Below are positions 26,439-35,238 of a stretch of 64,000 nucleotides of DNA, piece after piece. The notes under the pieces are model-generated. The model saw only the letters and a program-made list of their open reading frames with translations. It was not told the DNA's origin and searched no databases. The first letter of the stretch is position 1, and each line of letters opens with the position of its first letter. Source of the DNA: Glacieibacterium sp038211965 (GTDB lineage: Bacteria > Pseudomonadota > Alphaproteobacteria > Sphingomonadales > Sphingomonadaceae); contig JBBQVB010000001.1 in assembly GCA_038211965.1 (NCBI GenBank), forward strand, positions 30,325 to 94,324. The letters run 5' to 3'. Made by a program: the position numbers and the translations under genes.

Positions 26439-27541
26439 TCGTCGTCGATGTGACGCTCGGCAGCCGGTCATACCCGATCCACATCGGTGCCGGCCTGATC
26501 GCCGGGGTGGGGGCGATGGTCCGCCCGCTGACCGGCAATGCCCGCGTCGCGGTGGTCAGCGACGCGACCGTCGCGCCGCTATATCTCGATGCGCTGCGGA
26601 CAAGTTTCGCCGCCGCCGGACTGACGCTCGTCGAGATTGTCGTGCCGTCGGGAGAGACGAGCAAGGACTGGGCGACCCTCGAACACGTCGTCGAGACCCT
26701 GCTGGCCTTGGGTGTCGAGCGCGGCGACGCGGTGGTGGCGCTCGGCGGCGGCGTCGTCGGCGACCTGACAGGCTTCGCCTGCGCGATCCTGCGCCGGGGT
26801 TGCCGCTTCGTGCAGGTGCCGACGACGCTGCTCGCGCAGGTCGACAGCGCGGTTGGCGGCAAGACGGCGATCAACGCGCGCGCCGGCAAGAACCTCATCG
26901 GCGCGTTTCACCAGCCGAGCCTCGTCGTCATCGATCCGCAGGTGCTCGCGACGCTGCCCGACCGCGAGCTGCGCGCCGGTTACGCCGAAGTCGTCAAATA
27001 CGGGCTGATCGGCGACGCGGCATTCTTCGACTGGTGCGAGGCGAACGTCGCGGCACTGCTGGCGCGTGATCCTGCGATCCTCACGCAGGCGATCGCGGCA
27101 AGTTGCCGTGCCAAGGCGGCGACCGTCGCCGCCGACGAGCACGAGACGAGCGGGGTGCGCGCGCTACTCAACCTCGGCCATACTTTCGGCCACGCCCTCG
27201 AAGCCGAAGCGGGATTCTCCGATCGGCTGCTGCACGGCGAAGCGGTCGCCATCGGCATGGCGCTGGCGTTCGGCTTTTCCGTCGAGCGGGGCCTGTGCAG
27301 CGCTGCCGATGCGGTGCGTGTGCGCGCGCACCTCGAGGCGGCGGGGCTGCCGGTCGACCCGCGCGCTGCGGGGGCAACGGACGCCGCGCCGCTGGTGCTC
27401 CATATGCGGCAGGACAAGAAGATGGCGGCGGGCGCACTGTCGTTCATCCTCGCGCGCGGCATCGGGCAGGCGTTCGTCGCCAAGAATATCGACCTCGGCC
27501 TCGTCGAAACGTTTCTCGACCGCGCTCTTAACCCTAACTGA
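26435..27541 (+). CDS. aroB: 3-dehydroquinate synthase
   Basis: NAD- and metal-dependent enzyme that makes 3-dehydroquinate, step two of the shikimate pathway. The 368-residue protein shows PSGETSK, the NAD loop ALGGGVVGDLTGFACA, VPTTLLAQVDSAVGGKTAIN, and metal ligands in LNLGHTFGHALE and LLHGEAVAIGM. Its ATG overlaps the aroK stop, so the two form an operon. Confidence 0.97.
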   Translation: MIVVDVTLGSRSYPIHIGAGLIAGVGAMVRPLTGNARVAVVSDATVAPLYLDALRTSFAAAGLTLVEIVVPSGETSKDWATLEHVVETLLALGVERGDAVVALGGGVVGDLTGFACAILRRGCRFVQVPTTLLAQVDSAVGGKTAINARAGKNLIGAFHQPSLVVIDPQVLATLPDRELRAGYAEVVKYGLIGDAAFFDWCEANVAALLARDPAILTQAIAASCRAKAATVAADEHETSGVRALLNLGHTFGHALEAEAGFSDRLLHGEAVAIGMALAFGFSVERGLCSAADAVRVRAHLEAAGLPVDPRAAGATDAAPLVLHMRQDKKMAAGALSFILARGIGQAFVAKNIDLGLVETFLDRALNPN

Positions 27542-27611
27542 AGCCTGAATCTGCGAAGCTTTCCACGTCGGCGGTCGTCAACGACTCGGGTGCCGCGGCG
27601 GGAGTAGCGTG

Positions 27612-28097
27612 ATGCGTAGGTTGAGTTTGGGGTTTGCAGTGGCCGTTTTCGCGATGGCGGGGGTCGGGGCGAGCGCCGGACGGGCGGGCGTCGTCTGCCG
27701 GTCGAACGCCATTGCCGGTTTCGAGGTCGAGGCCCGCGCCGCGCATGTCGCCCTCGCCGCCGCGACTAGCGATTCGCAGGGAATCGAGGTCTTCGTCGCG
27801 CACACGCCGTTCGGCTATTATTACGAATCGAACTATGTCGCGCCGGGCGCCAGATATCCGGCGAAAATCTACACCGCTGCGCCGCTGACGCTGCGGGCAC
27901 TGGTCGAGAACCTGCTGTTCACGTCGCGCGCCGCTGCCGATGCGGGGCGCGCGCGGACCGATGCCGTGGCGGGGCAGGTCGTCGTTTATCTCGACGCCGC
28001 GCTCTATGATGCGCGCGAGCCGACGGGCCTCGACGACGCGACGGTGGTCCGGCGCGTCACGCCGGCGTTGCCCGTCGTTGCCAGCGCGGCACCCTGA
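27612..28097 (+). CDS. Small secreted protein of unknown function
   Basis: A 161-residue protein with a clear signal peptide (MRRLSLGFAVAVFAMAGVGASA). The mature part has a single cysteine, a Tyr-rich stretch (FGYYYESNYV) near 70-80 and a conserved-looking LRALVENLLFTSR helix. I recognise no domain. It follows aroB by 70 bases in the same direction. A GTG one codon before the ATG is also possible. Confidence 0.6.
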   Translation: MRRLSLGFAVAVFAMAGVGASAGRAGVVCRSNAIAGFEVEARAAHVALAAATSDSQGIEVFVAHTPFGYYYESNYVAPGARYPAKIYTAAPLTLRALVENLLFTSRAAADAGRARTDAVAGQVVVYLDAALYDAREPTGLDDATVVRRVTPALPVVASAAP

Positions 28098-28128
28098 CGC
28101 TGCGCCGTTTCGTCCCGGTTCAGGAACA

Positions 28129-28156
28129 TTGCGGCACTATCCCGATTGTGTAATGT
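28129..28156 (+). promoter_or_regulatory. Candidate sigma70-like promoter for cytochrome c
   Basis: TTGCGG and TAATGT are separated by 16 bases, about 35 bases before the cytochrome c start. The match is fair, not strong. Confidence 0.35.
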
Positions 28157-28191
28157 CCGGCGGCGCTTGTTTACCGCCTTGGGGAGAGACG

Positions 28192-28614
28192 ATGACCGAT
28201 TTCCGACTTGCTGCTGCCGCTGTTGCCCTGATCGCCGCGGGACTTACCGTTCCGGCCGTCGCCGCACCCGGGCCGACGCCTGCTAACGCCGCCGCCTATG
28301 CCAAGCTGAAGGGCATCGCCGCCAACGGTGCCAAGGTCTTCGTTCAGTGCAAGACCTGCCACGTCACGACCGCCGGCGTGAACCGCATCGGGCCGTCGCT
28401 CCACGCCGTCGTCGGGCGCAAGTCGGGGTCGATCCCCAACTTCAATTATTCGGCGGCGAACAAGAACAGCGGCATCGTCTGGACCGAGGCCGAGCTCTTC
28501 CAGTATCTCGAATCGCCCAAGGCGACGATTCCGGGCACGAAGATGACCTTTGCGGGCCTCAAGAAGCCGCAGGACCGCGCGGATGTCATCGCTTATCTGA
28601 AGACGCAGGGCTGA
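28192..28614 (+). CDS. Class I cytochrome c (cytochrome c2-like)
   Basis: A 140-residue periplasmic electron carrier. The signal peptide ends near residue 24 (VPAVAA). Haem attaches at CKTCH, and the axial Met is in GTKMTF. The sequence between (RIGPSLHAVVGRKSG, FNYSAANKNSGIVW, YLESPKATIPG) is the mitochondrial-type cytochrome c/c2 pattern. Its neighbour on the other strand is the bacteriochlorophyll cluster, so it is a plausible electron donor to the photosynthetic reaction centre; a respiratory role is equally possible. Confidence 0.9.
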   Translation: MTDFRLAAAAVALIAAGLTVPAVAAPGPTPANAAAYAKLKGIAANGAKVFVQCKTCHVTTAGVNRIGPSLHAVVGRKSGSIPNFNYSAANKNSGIVWTEAELFQYLESPKATIPGTKMTFAGLKKPQDRADVIAYLKTQG

Positions 28615-28620
28615 ATTCTC

Positions 28621-28658
28621 TCCCCTCCCCTCCCGCTCAGCAGCGAGAGGGGAGGGAG
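28621..28658. terminator. C/G-rich hairpin between convergent genes
   Basis: TCCCCTCCCGCT and AGCGAGAGGGGA pair with one mismatch around a 4-base loop, and the outer C and G runs extend the stem. It lies between two stops, so it probably ends both transcripts. Confidence 0.6.
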
Positions 28659-28666
28659 CAGAAGGG

Positions 28667-28912
28667 CTAGTTTTTCGCCAGCCGCCGCCGCAGATCGAAC
28701 AGATGCGCTGGAAACGATAGCGCCAGCCACAGCGCGACGACCGGCCATTCCGCTCCGGTCAGCGCCGCGCGGAGGCCGATCAGGATCAGCGCCCCCGGCA
28801 CCAGCGCGGCGATGATATCACGTCGCCCGCGCGACCACAGCCAACCCGCCTCGACCGCCAGCACGGCCAGCACCACGTCGACCGCATGGCCGCTGGCAAA
28901 GAACCGGTCCAT
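28667..28912 (-). CDS. Small membrane protein downstream of bchP
   Basis: An 81-residue protein with two or three hydrophobic helices (DVVLAVLAVEAGWLW, IIAALVPGALILIGL, WPVVALWLALSFPAHL) and a basic C-terminus. The ATG overlaps the bchP stop (TGATG), so it belongs to the pigment operon. Similar small membrane proteins are found in photosynthesis clusters, but I cannot name the family. A role in pigment or membrane assembly is inference from position. Confidence 0.7.
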   Translation of the reverse strand: MDRFFASGHAVDVVLAVLAVEAGWLWSRGRRDIIAALVPGALILIGLRAALTGAEWPVVALWLALSFPAHLFDLRRRLAKN

Positions 28913-30117
28913 CACGCGGCGGGTGCAGCTTTGCCGATCGAGCGCAGCAGGTGGACCGTGTCCTTCACGAAGATGCGGACGTGCGCCATCGGATCGCGGC
29001 GGACCAGCGCCTTGTTCATGTACGCTTCCCACGTCAGCCGCTGGACGTCCGGATCGCGGCACATCTTGACGAAGCGCTCGCGGCGCTTGTCGCTCGAATA
29101 CCAGAAATATTGCATGATCCCGAGGACGCGGAACACCGTGCCGTGCGCGCGCATGAAGTCGCGGCGCGCCGCCTTGAGGGCGCTCGCCTTGCCGGTGGCG
29201 AGGTACACCCCGACGGCGTTTGCGGCAAGCTCGCCGCACGCCATGGCGTAATAGATGCCCTCGCCCGAGGCCGGCGCGACGACCCCCGCCGCATCGCCCG
29301 CGACGACGATGTCGCGGCCGTTGTCCCAGCGTTTCAGCGGCTTGAGCGGGATCGGCGCGCCCTCGCTGCGGATCGTCGGCTGGCTATCGAGGCCGGTATC
29401 GCCGCGCAGTCGCTTGACTGCGTCGCGCAGCGGGAAGCCCTTGTCGGCGCTGCCGACGCCGATCGAAGCCTGGTCGCCGTGCGGGAAGATCCACGCATAG
29501 AAATCGGGCGACAGGCGGCCCTGGTAGTAAACGTCGCAGCGCGCGTGATCGAAGGCGTCGGTGTCACCTTGCGGAGACGCGACGACCTCGTGGTAGGCGA
29601 AGACGCACGGCATGCGCTCGGCCCCTTTGAGCGTCTGGCGCGCCACCGCCGAGCGCGCCCCGTCGCAGCCGATGACGGCGCGCGCGCGGACCTGCTCGAG
29701 CGGGCCGCCGCGCGTCCGCCGGTAGCCGACGAGCGCAGTGCCGTCGGTATCGCGGGCAATCGCGTCGAAGGTGCCGGTGCGGCGCTCGGCCCCGGTCTCG
29801 GCGGCGCGGGCGCGCAGCCATTCGTCGAAATGCTCTCGGTCGAACATGCCGACTGTGCCTTCGCCGACGGGCATGTCGACGGTCTTACCCGACGGCGCGA
29901 TCATCCGTGCGAGGCTCGCCTTGCCGACGATCAGGTGGTCTGGAATCGCGAAATCGCGGATGGCGCGCGGCGGCACCGCGCCGCCGCACGGTTTGATGCG
30001 ACCGGCGCGGTCGAGCAGCAGGACCTTCTTGCCCGCGCGCGCCAGCGCCGTCGCGGCGGTCGCCCCCGACGGCCCGCCGCCGACGACCACCGCGTCGAAG
30101 GTCTCGAAATCGCTCAT
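28912..30117 (-). CDS. bchP: Geranylgeranyl reductase (bacteriochlorophyll phytyl tail)
   Basis: FAD flavoprotein that reduces the geranylgeranyl tail of bacteriochlorophyll to phytyl. The 401-residue protein has the dinucleotide-binding VVVGGGPSGATAA at 10-22, the family marker KPCGGAVPPRAI, a CDGARS motif and the second FAD motif VVAGDAAGVVAPASGEGI. The ATG at 30117 overlaps the stop of the transporter gene (ATGA). With bchG it performs the last steps of bacteriochlorophyll synthesis at the membrane. Confidence 0.95.
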   Translation of the reverse strand: MSDFETFDAVVVGGGPSGATAATALARAGKKVLLLDRAGRIKPCGGAVPPRAIRDFAIPDHLIVGKASLARMIAPSGKTVDMPVGEGTVGMFDREHFDEWLRARAAETGAERRTGTFDAIARDTDGTALVGYRRTRGGPLEQVRARAVIGCDGARSAVARQTLKGAERMPCVFAYHEVVASPQGDTDAFDHARCDVYYQGRLSPDFYAWIFPHGDQASIGVGSADKGFPLRDAVKRLRGDTGLDSQPTIRSEGAPIPLKPLKRWDNGRDIVVAGDAAGVVAPASGEGIYYAMACGELAANAVGVYLATGKASALKAARRDFMRAHGTVFRVLGIMQYFWYSSDKRRERFVKMCRDPDVQRLTWEAYMNKALVRRDPMAHVRIFVKDTVHLLRSIGKAAPAA

Positions 30118-31430
30118 GCTGATGCCCCGATCATCGCTTGCGTATCCGCTCTGGGCAGCGTGCCGATCCTGAGCGCCAGCATCGCCGCGACACCAAACAG
30201 CACTGCCTCGGCGCCGAAGACCAGCGCGAAGGCCTGCGGCGCGTTGCCGCTGAGCGCGCGCAGCGCATCGACCCCCGCCGCGCCGAGGAAGCCGCCGCAC
30301 GCGAAGCCGACCGCCTGTGCTGCGCCCCAGACGCCCATCCGCACCCCTTCGCGCCCCGGCCCGTCGGCGCCCGCCAGCCCCATCATCGAGCCGATCGCGG
30401 CGACCGCGAAGATTCCGTTGGCAAAGCCCAGCGCGGCGACGTTCCAGCTCAGCGGCCACCCCGGACCCGCTTCGGCGGCGAGTACCAGCCCGGCGAGCGC
30501 GAGCGCCGAGCCGAGGCAGCCTGCGACGATCCAGCCGCGCATCCACGCATTGGTCTTGGTGAAGGCATTGCCGCCGACGCCGACGAGGATCATCCCCGCC
30601 AGCACGCCGCCGTGCTGCACCCCCGACAGGCTGGTCGACTCACCCGGCGTGAAGTTGAAGCGCAGCCCCGCGAACGGTTCGAGGATCAAATCCTGCGCGC
30701 TGTACGCGAGCATCGAGACGAGGACGAAGATCGTGAAGCGCCGCGCGCGGTCGTCGGCCCAGATCTCGCCGAGGACCTGCCCGAACGGCGCGCTCGGCGT
30801 GCCGTGGAGGATTTCGCCGCGCTCGCGCTCGACGCCCCACACCGCGACGCAGGCGACGACGAGCGCCGCCAGCGCGACGCCCGCGACGACCTCGACGAGG
30901 CGCTCGGGGCTGAACGGGTCGATGAGCCTGCCGGCGATGCCTGCGGTGACGACGATGCCCGCGATCATCATGATCCACGTGATCGCCGCGGCCGCCGGAC
31001 GCCTTGATGGCGCGACCTCGCTCGCCAGCAGCGCGAGCAGCGACGTGCCTGCTGCGCCCACGCCCGCACCGATGGCGCTGAACGCTAGCAGTGCGAGGAT
31101 CAGCCCGCTCGTCGGGCGCGTCGACAGCATCAGCGTGGCGTCCGCCGCGCCGACCGCGCCCAGCGCCAGCATTGCCATGCCGCCTGCAATCCACGGCGTC
31201 CGCTTGGCGCCCTGATCCGAACCATGCCCCCAGCGCGGCCGCGACAGCTGCACCGCGTAGTGCCACGCGACCAGCCCGGCGGGTAGCATCGCGGGCAGCG
31301 CGTACTCGACGACCATGACGCGGTTGAGCAGCGACGTCGCCAGCATGACGATCGCGCCGATCGACGACTGCACGAGCCCGAGGCGGACGATCCCCGGCCA
31401 GCCGAGGCCCGGACGAGCTTGCGCGGTCAC
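30114..31430 (-). CDS. PucC-family (BCD) MFS transporter
   Basis: A 438-residue membrane protein with about 12 helices. It belongs to the bacteriochlorophyll-associated MFS branch (PucC/LhaA/ORF428 group), which helps assemble light-harvesting complexes or deliver pigment. Markers are the amphipathic start ending RLGLVQSSIGAIVMLATSLLN and the LVAWHYAVQLSRP region. The GTG start at 31430 overlaps the bchG stop (GTGA); longer frames run inside bchG. No light-harvesting gene is in the window. Confidence 0.9.
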   Translation of the reverse strand: MTAQARPGLGWPGIVRLGLVQSSIGAIVMLATSLLNRVMVVEYALPAMLPAGLVAWHYAVQLSRPRWGHGSDQGAKRTPWIAGGMAMLALGAVGAADATLMLSTRPTSGLILALLAFSAIGAGVGAAGTSLLALLASEVAPSRRPAAAAITWIMMIAGIVVTAGIAGRLIDPFSPERLVEVVAGVALAALVVACVAVWGVERERGEILHGTPSAPFGQVLGEIWADDRARRFTIFVLVSMLAYSAQDLILEPFAGLRFNFTPGESTSLSGVQHGGVLAGMILVGVGGNAFTKTNAWMRGWIVAGCLGSALALAGLVLAAEAGPGWPLSWNVAALGFANGIFAVAAIGSMMGLAGADGPGREGVRMGVWGAAQAVGFACGGFLGAAGVDALRALSGNAPQAFALVFGAEAVLFGVAAMLALRIGTLPRADTQAMIGASA

Positions 31431-32320
31431 GAGGCCAGCCCGAACGCGGCGGCGAGCATGCCGCTGACGTACAGCGTCACCCCCGTGCCGTTGTACCACG
31501 GCGCGTATTTGCGCGGATCGCGCACGAGGCGAACCATGCACGCCAGCTGCGCGATCAGCACCGCGACGACGACCGCCGCGGCGCGCGGATGGCCCCAGTC
31601 GTAAAGCAGTACCGCGACGGGCACCTGTGGCACCGCCATGACGACGCACGCGACCCGCGCGGCGTTCTCGACGCCGAGCGTCACCGGCAGCGAGCGCACC
31701 CCCATGACGCGGTCGCCCTCGACCGCCTTGAAGTCGTTCAGCGTCATGATCCCGTGCGCGCCGAGGCTGTAGAGCGCGATGACGATCAGGATATGCGTCC
31801 CCGGAAGCGTTCCCGACATTGCCGCTGCGCCGGTGAACCACGCCAGCCCCTCATAGCTCAGCGCCACCGCTGCGGGACCCCACCAGCCGCTGAGCTTCAA
31901 CCGCACCGGCGGCGCGCTGTACGCCCAGCCCGACAGCAGGCCCACAGCGGTGGCGAGCAGCACCCACGGACCAATGGCTGCGCCGACGCCGAGCGACACG
32001 CCCGAGCCGATCAGCGCGATCCACAGCCCCCAGCGCCCCGGAATCCGCCCCGATGGGATCGGCCGCTCGGGCTCGTTGATCGCATCGACGTGCCGGTCGA
32101 ACCAGTCGTTGACCGCCTGGCTCGTGCCGCACACCAGCGGCCCCGCGAGCAGCATCCCCGCCACCATGAACGGCCAGCGCTCGGCGAACGATCCCCCCGA
32201 CGACACCACCCCGCACATGAACGCCCACATCGGCGGGAACCACGTAACCGGCTTCAACAATTCGAGAATGTCGCGCGGCGCGGGTGCTGCGGGGACGGTC
32301 GTGACGAGCGAGCGGGCCAT
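31427..32320 (-). CDS. bchG: Bacteriochlorophyll synthase
   Basis: UbiA-family prenyltransferase that attaches the geranylgeranyl or phytyl chain to bacteriochlorophyllide. The 297-residue protein has about eight helices and the two Asp-rich diphosphate-binding motifs: NDWFDRHVDAINEPERPIPSG and, later, LNDFKAVEGDRVMGVRSLP. It is the first gene of the bchG-transporter-bchP operon, and the ATG at 32320 is the first plausible start. Confidence 0.96.
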   Translation of the reverse strand: MARSLVTTVPAAPAPRDILELLKPVTWFPPMWAFMCGVVSSGGSFAERWPFMVAGMLLAGPLVCGTSQAVNDWFDRHVDAINEPERPIPSGRIPGRWGLWIALIGSGVSLGVGAAIGPWVLLATAVGLLSGWAYSAPPVRLKLSGWWGPAAVALSYEGLAWFTGAAAMSGTLPGTHILIVIALYSLGAHGIMTLNDFKAVEGDRVMGVRSLPVTLGVENAARVACVVMAVPQVPVAVLLYDWGHPRAAAVVVAVLIAQLACMVRLVRDPRKYAPWYNGTGVTLYVSGMLAAAFGLAS

Positions 32321-32382
32321 GCGGGGAGGCTATGCGGGGCGGGTTGGAGCGTCAAGCGCCCGGATGCCCCATCGCGCGCAGC

Positions 32383-34299
32383 CTATTTGAGCGGCATGAT
32401 CTCGCGGACGATATGGGCTGCCGCCTCCGCCGGGGTCATCTCGACCGTGTTGACGCGAATTTCGGGCCGCTCGGGCGCTTCGTAGGGGCTGTCGATACCG
32501 GTGAAATTCGCAAGCTCGCCGGCGCGCGCCTTGCGGTACAGTCCCTTGACGTCACGCGCCTCGGCGACTTCGAGCGGCGTATCGACGAAAATTTCGATGA
32601 ATTCGCCGACGGGCAGCATGGCGCGCACCATCTCACGTTCCGCTCGGAACGGCGAGATGAAAGCGGTCAGCACGATCAGCCCCGCGTCGGCCATCAATTT
32701 GGCGATTTCGCCGACACGCCGGATATTCTCGATCCGGTCGGCCTCGGTAAAGCCGAGGTCCTTGTTGATGCCGTGGCGGATATTGTCGCCGTCGAGCAGG
32801 AAGGTATGGCGGTTCATCAGCGCCAGCGCTTTCTCGACCTCGTTGGCGATCGTCGACTTGCCCGACCCCGACAGGCCGGTGAACCACAGCACGCGCGGTG
32901 TCTGGTTCTTCAGCGCGGCGTGCGCTTCGCGGCTGGTGTCGGTTGCCTGCCAGTGGACATTCTGGGCGCGGCGCAGGCTGAAGTGCAGCATCCCGGCACC
33001 GACCGTGCGGTTGGTCGCCTTGTCGATCAGGATGAAGCCGCCGAGCGTGCGGTTGTCGGCATAGGGCTCGAAGACGATCGGTCGCTCGGTCGACAGCTCG
33101 ACGACGCCGATCGCGTTGAGGTCGAGCGTCTTCGCCGCCAGATGCTCCATCGTATTGACGTTGTACGTGAACTTCGGTTCCTGCACGGTTGCCGCGACGG
33201 TCTGCGTCGCGAGCTTGAGCCAATAGGACCGCCCGACGATCAGCGGATCGTCGTCCATCCAGACGAGCGTCGCCTCGAAGCGACCGGCGGCCTGCGGCGG
33301 GTCGGCAGCGGCAGCGATAACGTCGCCGCGCGAACAGTCGATCTCGTCGGCGAGGCACAGCGTCACCGACTGGCCCGCGACCGCCTCGTCGAGATCGCCG
33401 TCGTGCGTGACGATGCGCGCGACGGTCGTGGTCCTGCCCGACGGCAGCACCCGCACCGCGTCGCCCGGCCTGACCGCACCGGTCGCGATCAGCCCGGCGA
33501 AGCCGCGAAAGTCGAGATTGGGCCGGTTGACCCACTGGACGGGCAATCGAAACGGTTTCCGCGCATCGGCGTCGATGTCGAGTGCCACGGTCTCGAGATG
33601 CGCGATCAGGGACGGGCCGCGGTACCACGGCGTGTTCGCCGACGGTGCCGCTATGTTGTCGCCCCGGAAGCCGGAGATCGGCAGGGCCGTGAATGCCGCG
33701 ATGCCGATCGACGCGGCGAAGGTCGCATAATCGGCGACGATCGCGTCGAACAAATCCTGCGCATAGCCGACGAGGTCCATCTTGTTGACCGCCAGGACGA
33801 TGCTGCGGATGCCGATCAGGTGCGCGAGGAAGCTGTGCCGCCGCGTCTGGGTCAGCACGCCCTTGCGTGCATCGACGAGGATGACCGCGAGGTCGGCGGT
33901 CGATGCGCCGGTGACCATGTTGCGCGTGTATTGCTCGTGGCCGGGCGTGTCGGCGACGATGAACTTGCGCGTTTCGGTGGCAAAGAAGCGGTAAGCGACG
34001 TCGATGGTGATGCCCTGCTCGCGTTCGGCCGCAAGACCGTCGACGAGCAGCGCGAAGTCGATCTCCTGCCCCTGCGTGCCGACGCGGCGGCTATCGGCTT
34101 CGAGCGCCGCCAGCTGGTCCTCGAAGATCGACTTCGAATCGTACAGCAGACGCCCGATCAGCGTCGATTTGCCGTCGTCGACCGAGCCGCAGGTGATGAA
34201 GCGCAGCAGCGACTTGTGTCGGTGCCGGTCGAGATAGGCGTCGATGTCGGCCGCGATGAGCGCGTCGGGCCGGTAGACGGGCGGCAGGGGGGCGTCCAT
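32383..34299 (-). CDS. cysNC: Sulfate adenylyltransferase subunit 1 / APS kinase fusion
   Basis: A 638-residue bifunctional protein. The N-terminal GTPase half (CysN) has GSVDDGKST, DTPGHEQYTRNM and NKMDLVG and drives APS formation with CysD. The C-terminal half (CysC, from about 450) has Walker A GLSGSGKST, LDGDNIRHGINKDLGF and the FISPFRAERE loop, and phosphorylates APS to PAPS. The ATG overlaps the cysD stop by one base. Such fusions are common in alphaproteobacteria. Confidence 0.95.
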   Translation of the reverse strand: MDAPLPPVYRPDALIAADIDAYLDRHRHKSLLRFITCGSVDDGKSTLIGRLLYDSKSIFEDQLAALEADSRRVGTQGQEIDFALLVDGLAAEREQGITIDVAYRFFATETRKFIVADTPGHEQYTRNMVTGASTADLAVILVDARKGVLTQTRRHSFLAHLIGIRSIVLAVNKMDLVGYAQDLFDAIVADYATFAASIGIAAFTALPISGFRGDNIAAPSANTPWYRGPSLIAHLETVALDIDADARKPFRLPVQWVNRPNLDFRGFAGLIATGAVRPGDAVRVLPSGRTTTVARIVTHDGDLDEAVAGQSVTLCLADEIDCSRGDVIAAAADPPQAAGRFEATLVWMDDDPLIVGRSYWLKLATQTVAATVQEPKFTYNVNTMEHLAAKTLDLNAIGVVELSTERPIVFEPYADNRTLGGFILIDKATNRTVGAGMLHFSLRRAQNVHWQATDTSREAHAALKNQTPRVLWFTGLSGSGKSTIANEVEKALALMNRHTFLLDGDNIRHGINKDLGFTEADRIENIRRVGEIAKLMADAGLIVLTAFISPFRAEREMVRAMLPVGEFIEIFVDTPLEVAEARDVKGLYRKARAGELANFTGIDSPYEAPERPEIRVNTVEMTPAEAAAHIVREIMPLK

Positions 34300-35204
34300 C
34301 AGAAATAGCCCTCCTGCTTCTTGCGCTCCATGCTGGCGTCGCCGCCGTCGCGGTCGATGACGCGACCCTCGCGCTCGGAGGTGGTCGTCAACAGCATTTC
34401 CTGGATGACCTGTGACAGCGTCGTCGCTTCGCTTTCGACCGCGCCGGTCAGCGGGTAGCAGCCCAGCGTGCGAAAGCGGATCGAGCGCAGCACGGGCACT
34501 TCGCCGGGCCGTAGCCGGAAACGCGCGTCGTCGACCATCAGCAGCACGCCGTCGCGGACCACCGTCGGGCGCGGCGCGGCGAGATACAGCGGCACGACGG
34601 GGATGTCGTTGAGCTGGATATATTGCCAGACATCGAGTTCGGTCCAGTTCGAGATCGGGAAGACGCGGATGCTCTCGTCCGGCGCGCGGCGGGCATTGTA
34701 GAGGTTCCACAATTCGGGGCGCTGGCGCTTGGGGTCCCAGCCGTGGCTGGCGGTGCGGAATGAAAAGATGCGTTCCTTGGCGCGGCTCTTCTCCTCGTCG
34801 CGCCGCGCCCCGCCGAACGCCGCATCGAAGCCGTAGTTGTCGAGCGCCTGCTTGAGCCCCTCGGTCTTCCACATGTCGGTGTGGCGAGCGCCGTGGTCGA
34901 ACGGATTGATACCCTGCGCCTCGGCCTCGGGGTTGCGGTGGACGAGGAGCGTCATGCCGCTGTCGCGCGCGACGCGGTCGCGCATCGCGTACATGTCGCG
35001 GAATTTCCACGTCGTATCGACGTGCAGCAGCGGGAAGGGCGGCGGCGAAGGGTGGAACGCCAGCCGTGCGAGGTGCAGCATCACCGCCGAATCCTTGCCG
35101 ACCGAATACAGCATCACCGGGCGCGCCGCCTCGGCGACGACCTCGCGAAGGATATGGATGCTCTCGGCCTCAAGGCGCTCGAGGTGGGTCAGGGTTCGGG
35201 ACAT
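34299..35204 (-). CDS. cysD: Sulfate adenylyltransferase subunit 2
   Basis: The ATP-pyrophosphatase subunit that adenylates sulfate to APS. The 301-residue protein has the PP-loop YSVGKDSAVM, the HVDTTWKF motif, RRDEEKSRAKER and the ISNWTELDVWQYI segment. An ATG at 35204 is preferred over the TTG three codons upstream. It is the first gene of the cysD-cysNC pair. Confidence 0.96.
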   Translation of the reverse strand: MSRTLTHLERLEAESIHILREVVAEAARPVMLYSVGKDSAVMLHLARLAFHPSPPPFPLLHVDTTWKFRDMYAMRDRVARDSGMTLLVHRNPEAEAQGINPFDHGARHTDMWKTEGLKQALDNYGFDAAFGGARRDEEKSRAKERIFSFRTASHGWDPKRQRPELWNLYNARRAPDESIRVFPISNWTELDVWQYIQLNDIPVVPLYLAAPRPTVVRDGVLLMVDDARFRLRPGEVPVLRSIRFRTLGCYPLTGAVESEATTLSQVIQEMLLTTTSEREGRVIDRDGGDASMERKKQEGYF

Positions 35205-35238
35205 GGCGCGCAAACCCTAGCAGACGATCCTCGCAAGG

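Noticed and set aside
30976..30981. CACGTG core as a second parS
   Set aside because: Flanks (GAT-C and A-TCG) do not match the 16-base palindrome, and it lies inside a coding gene.
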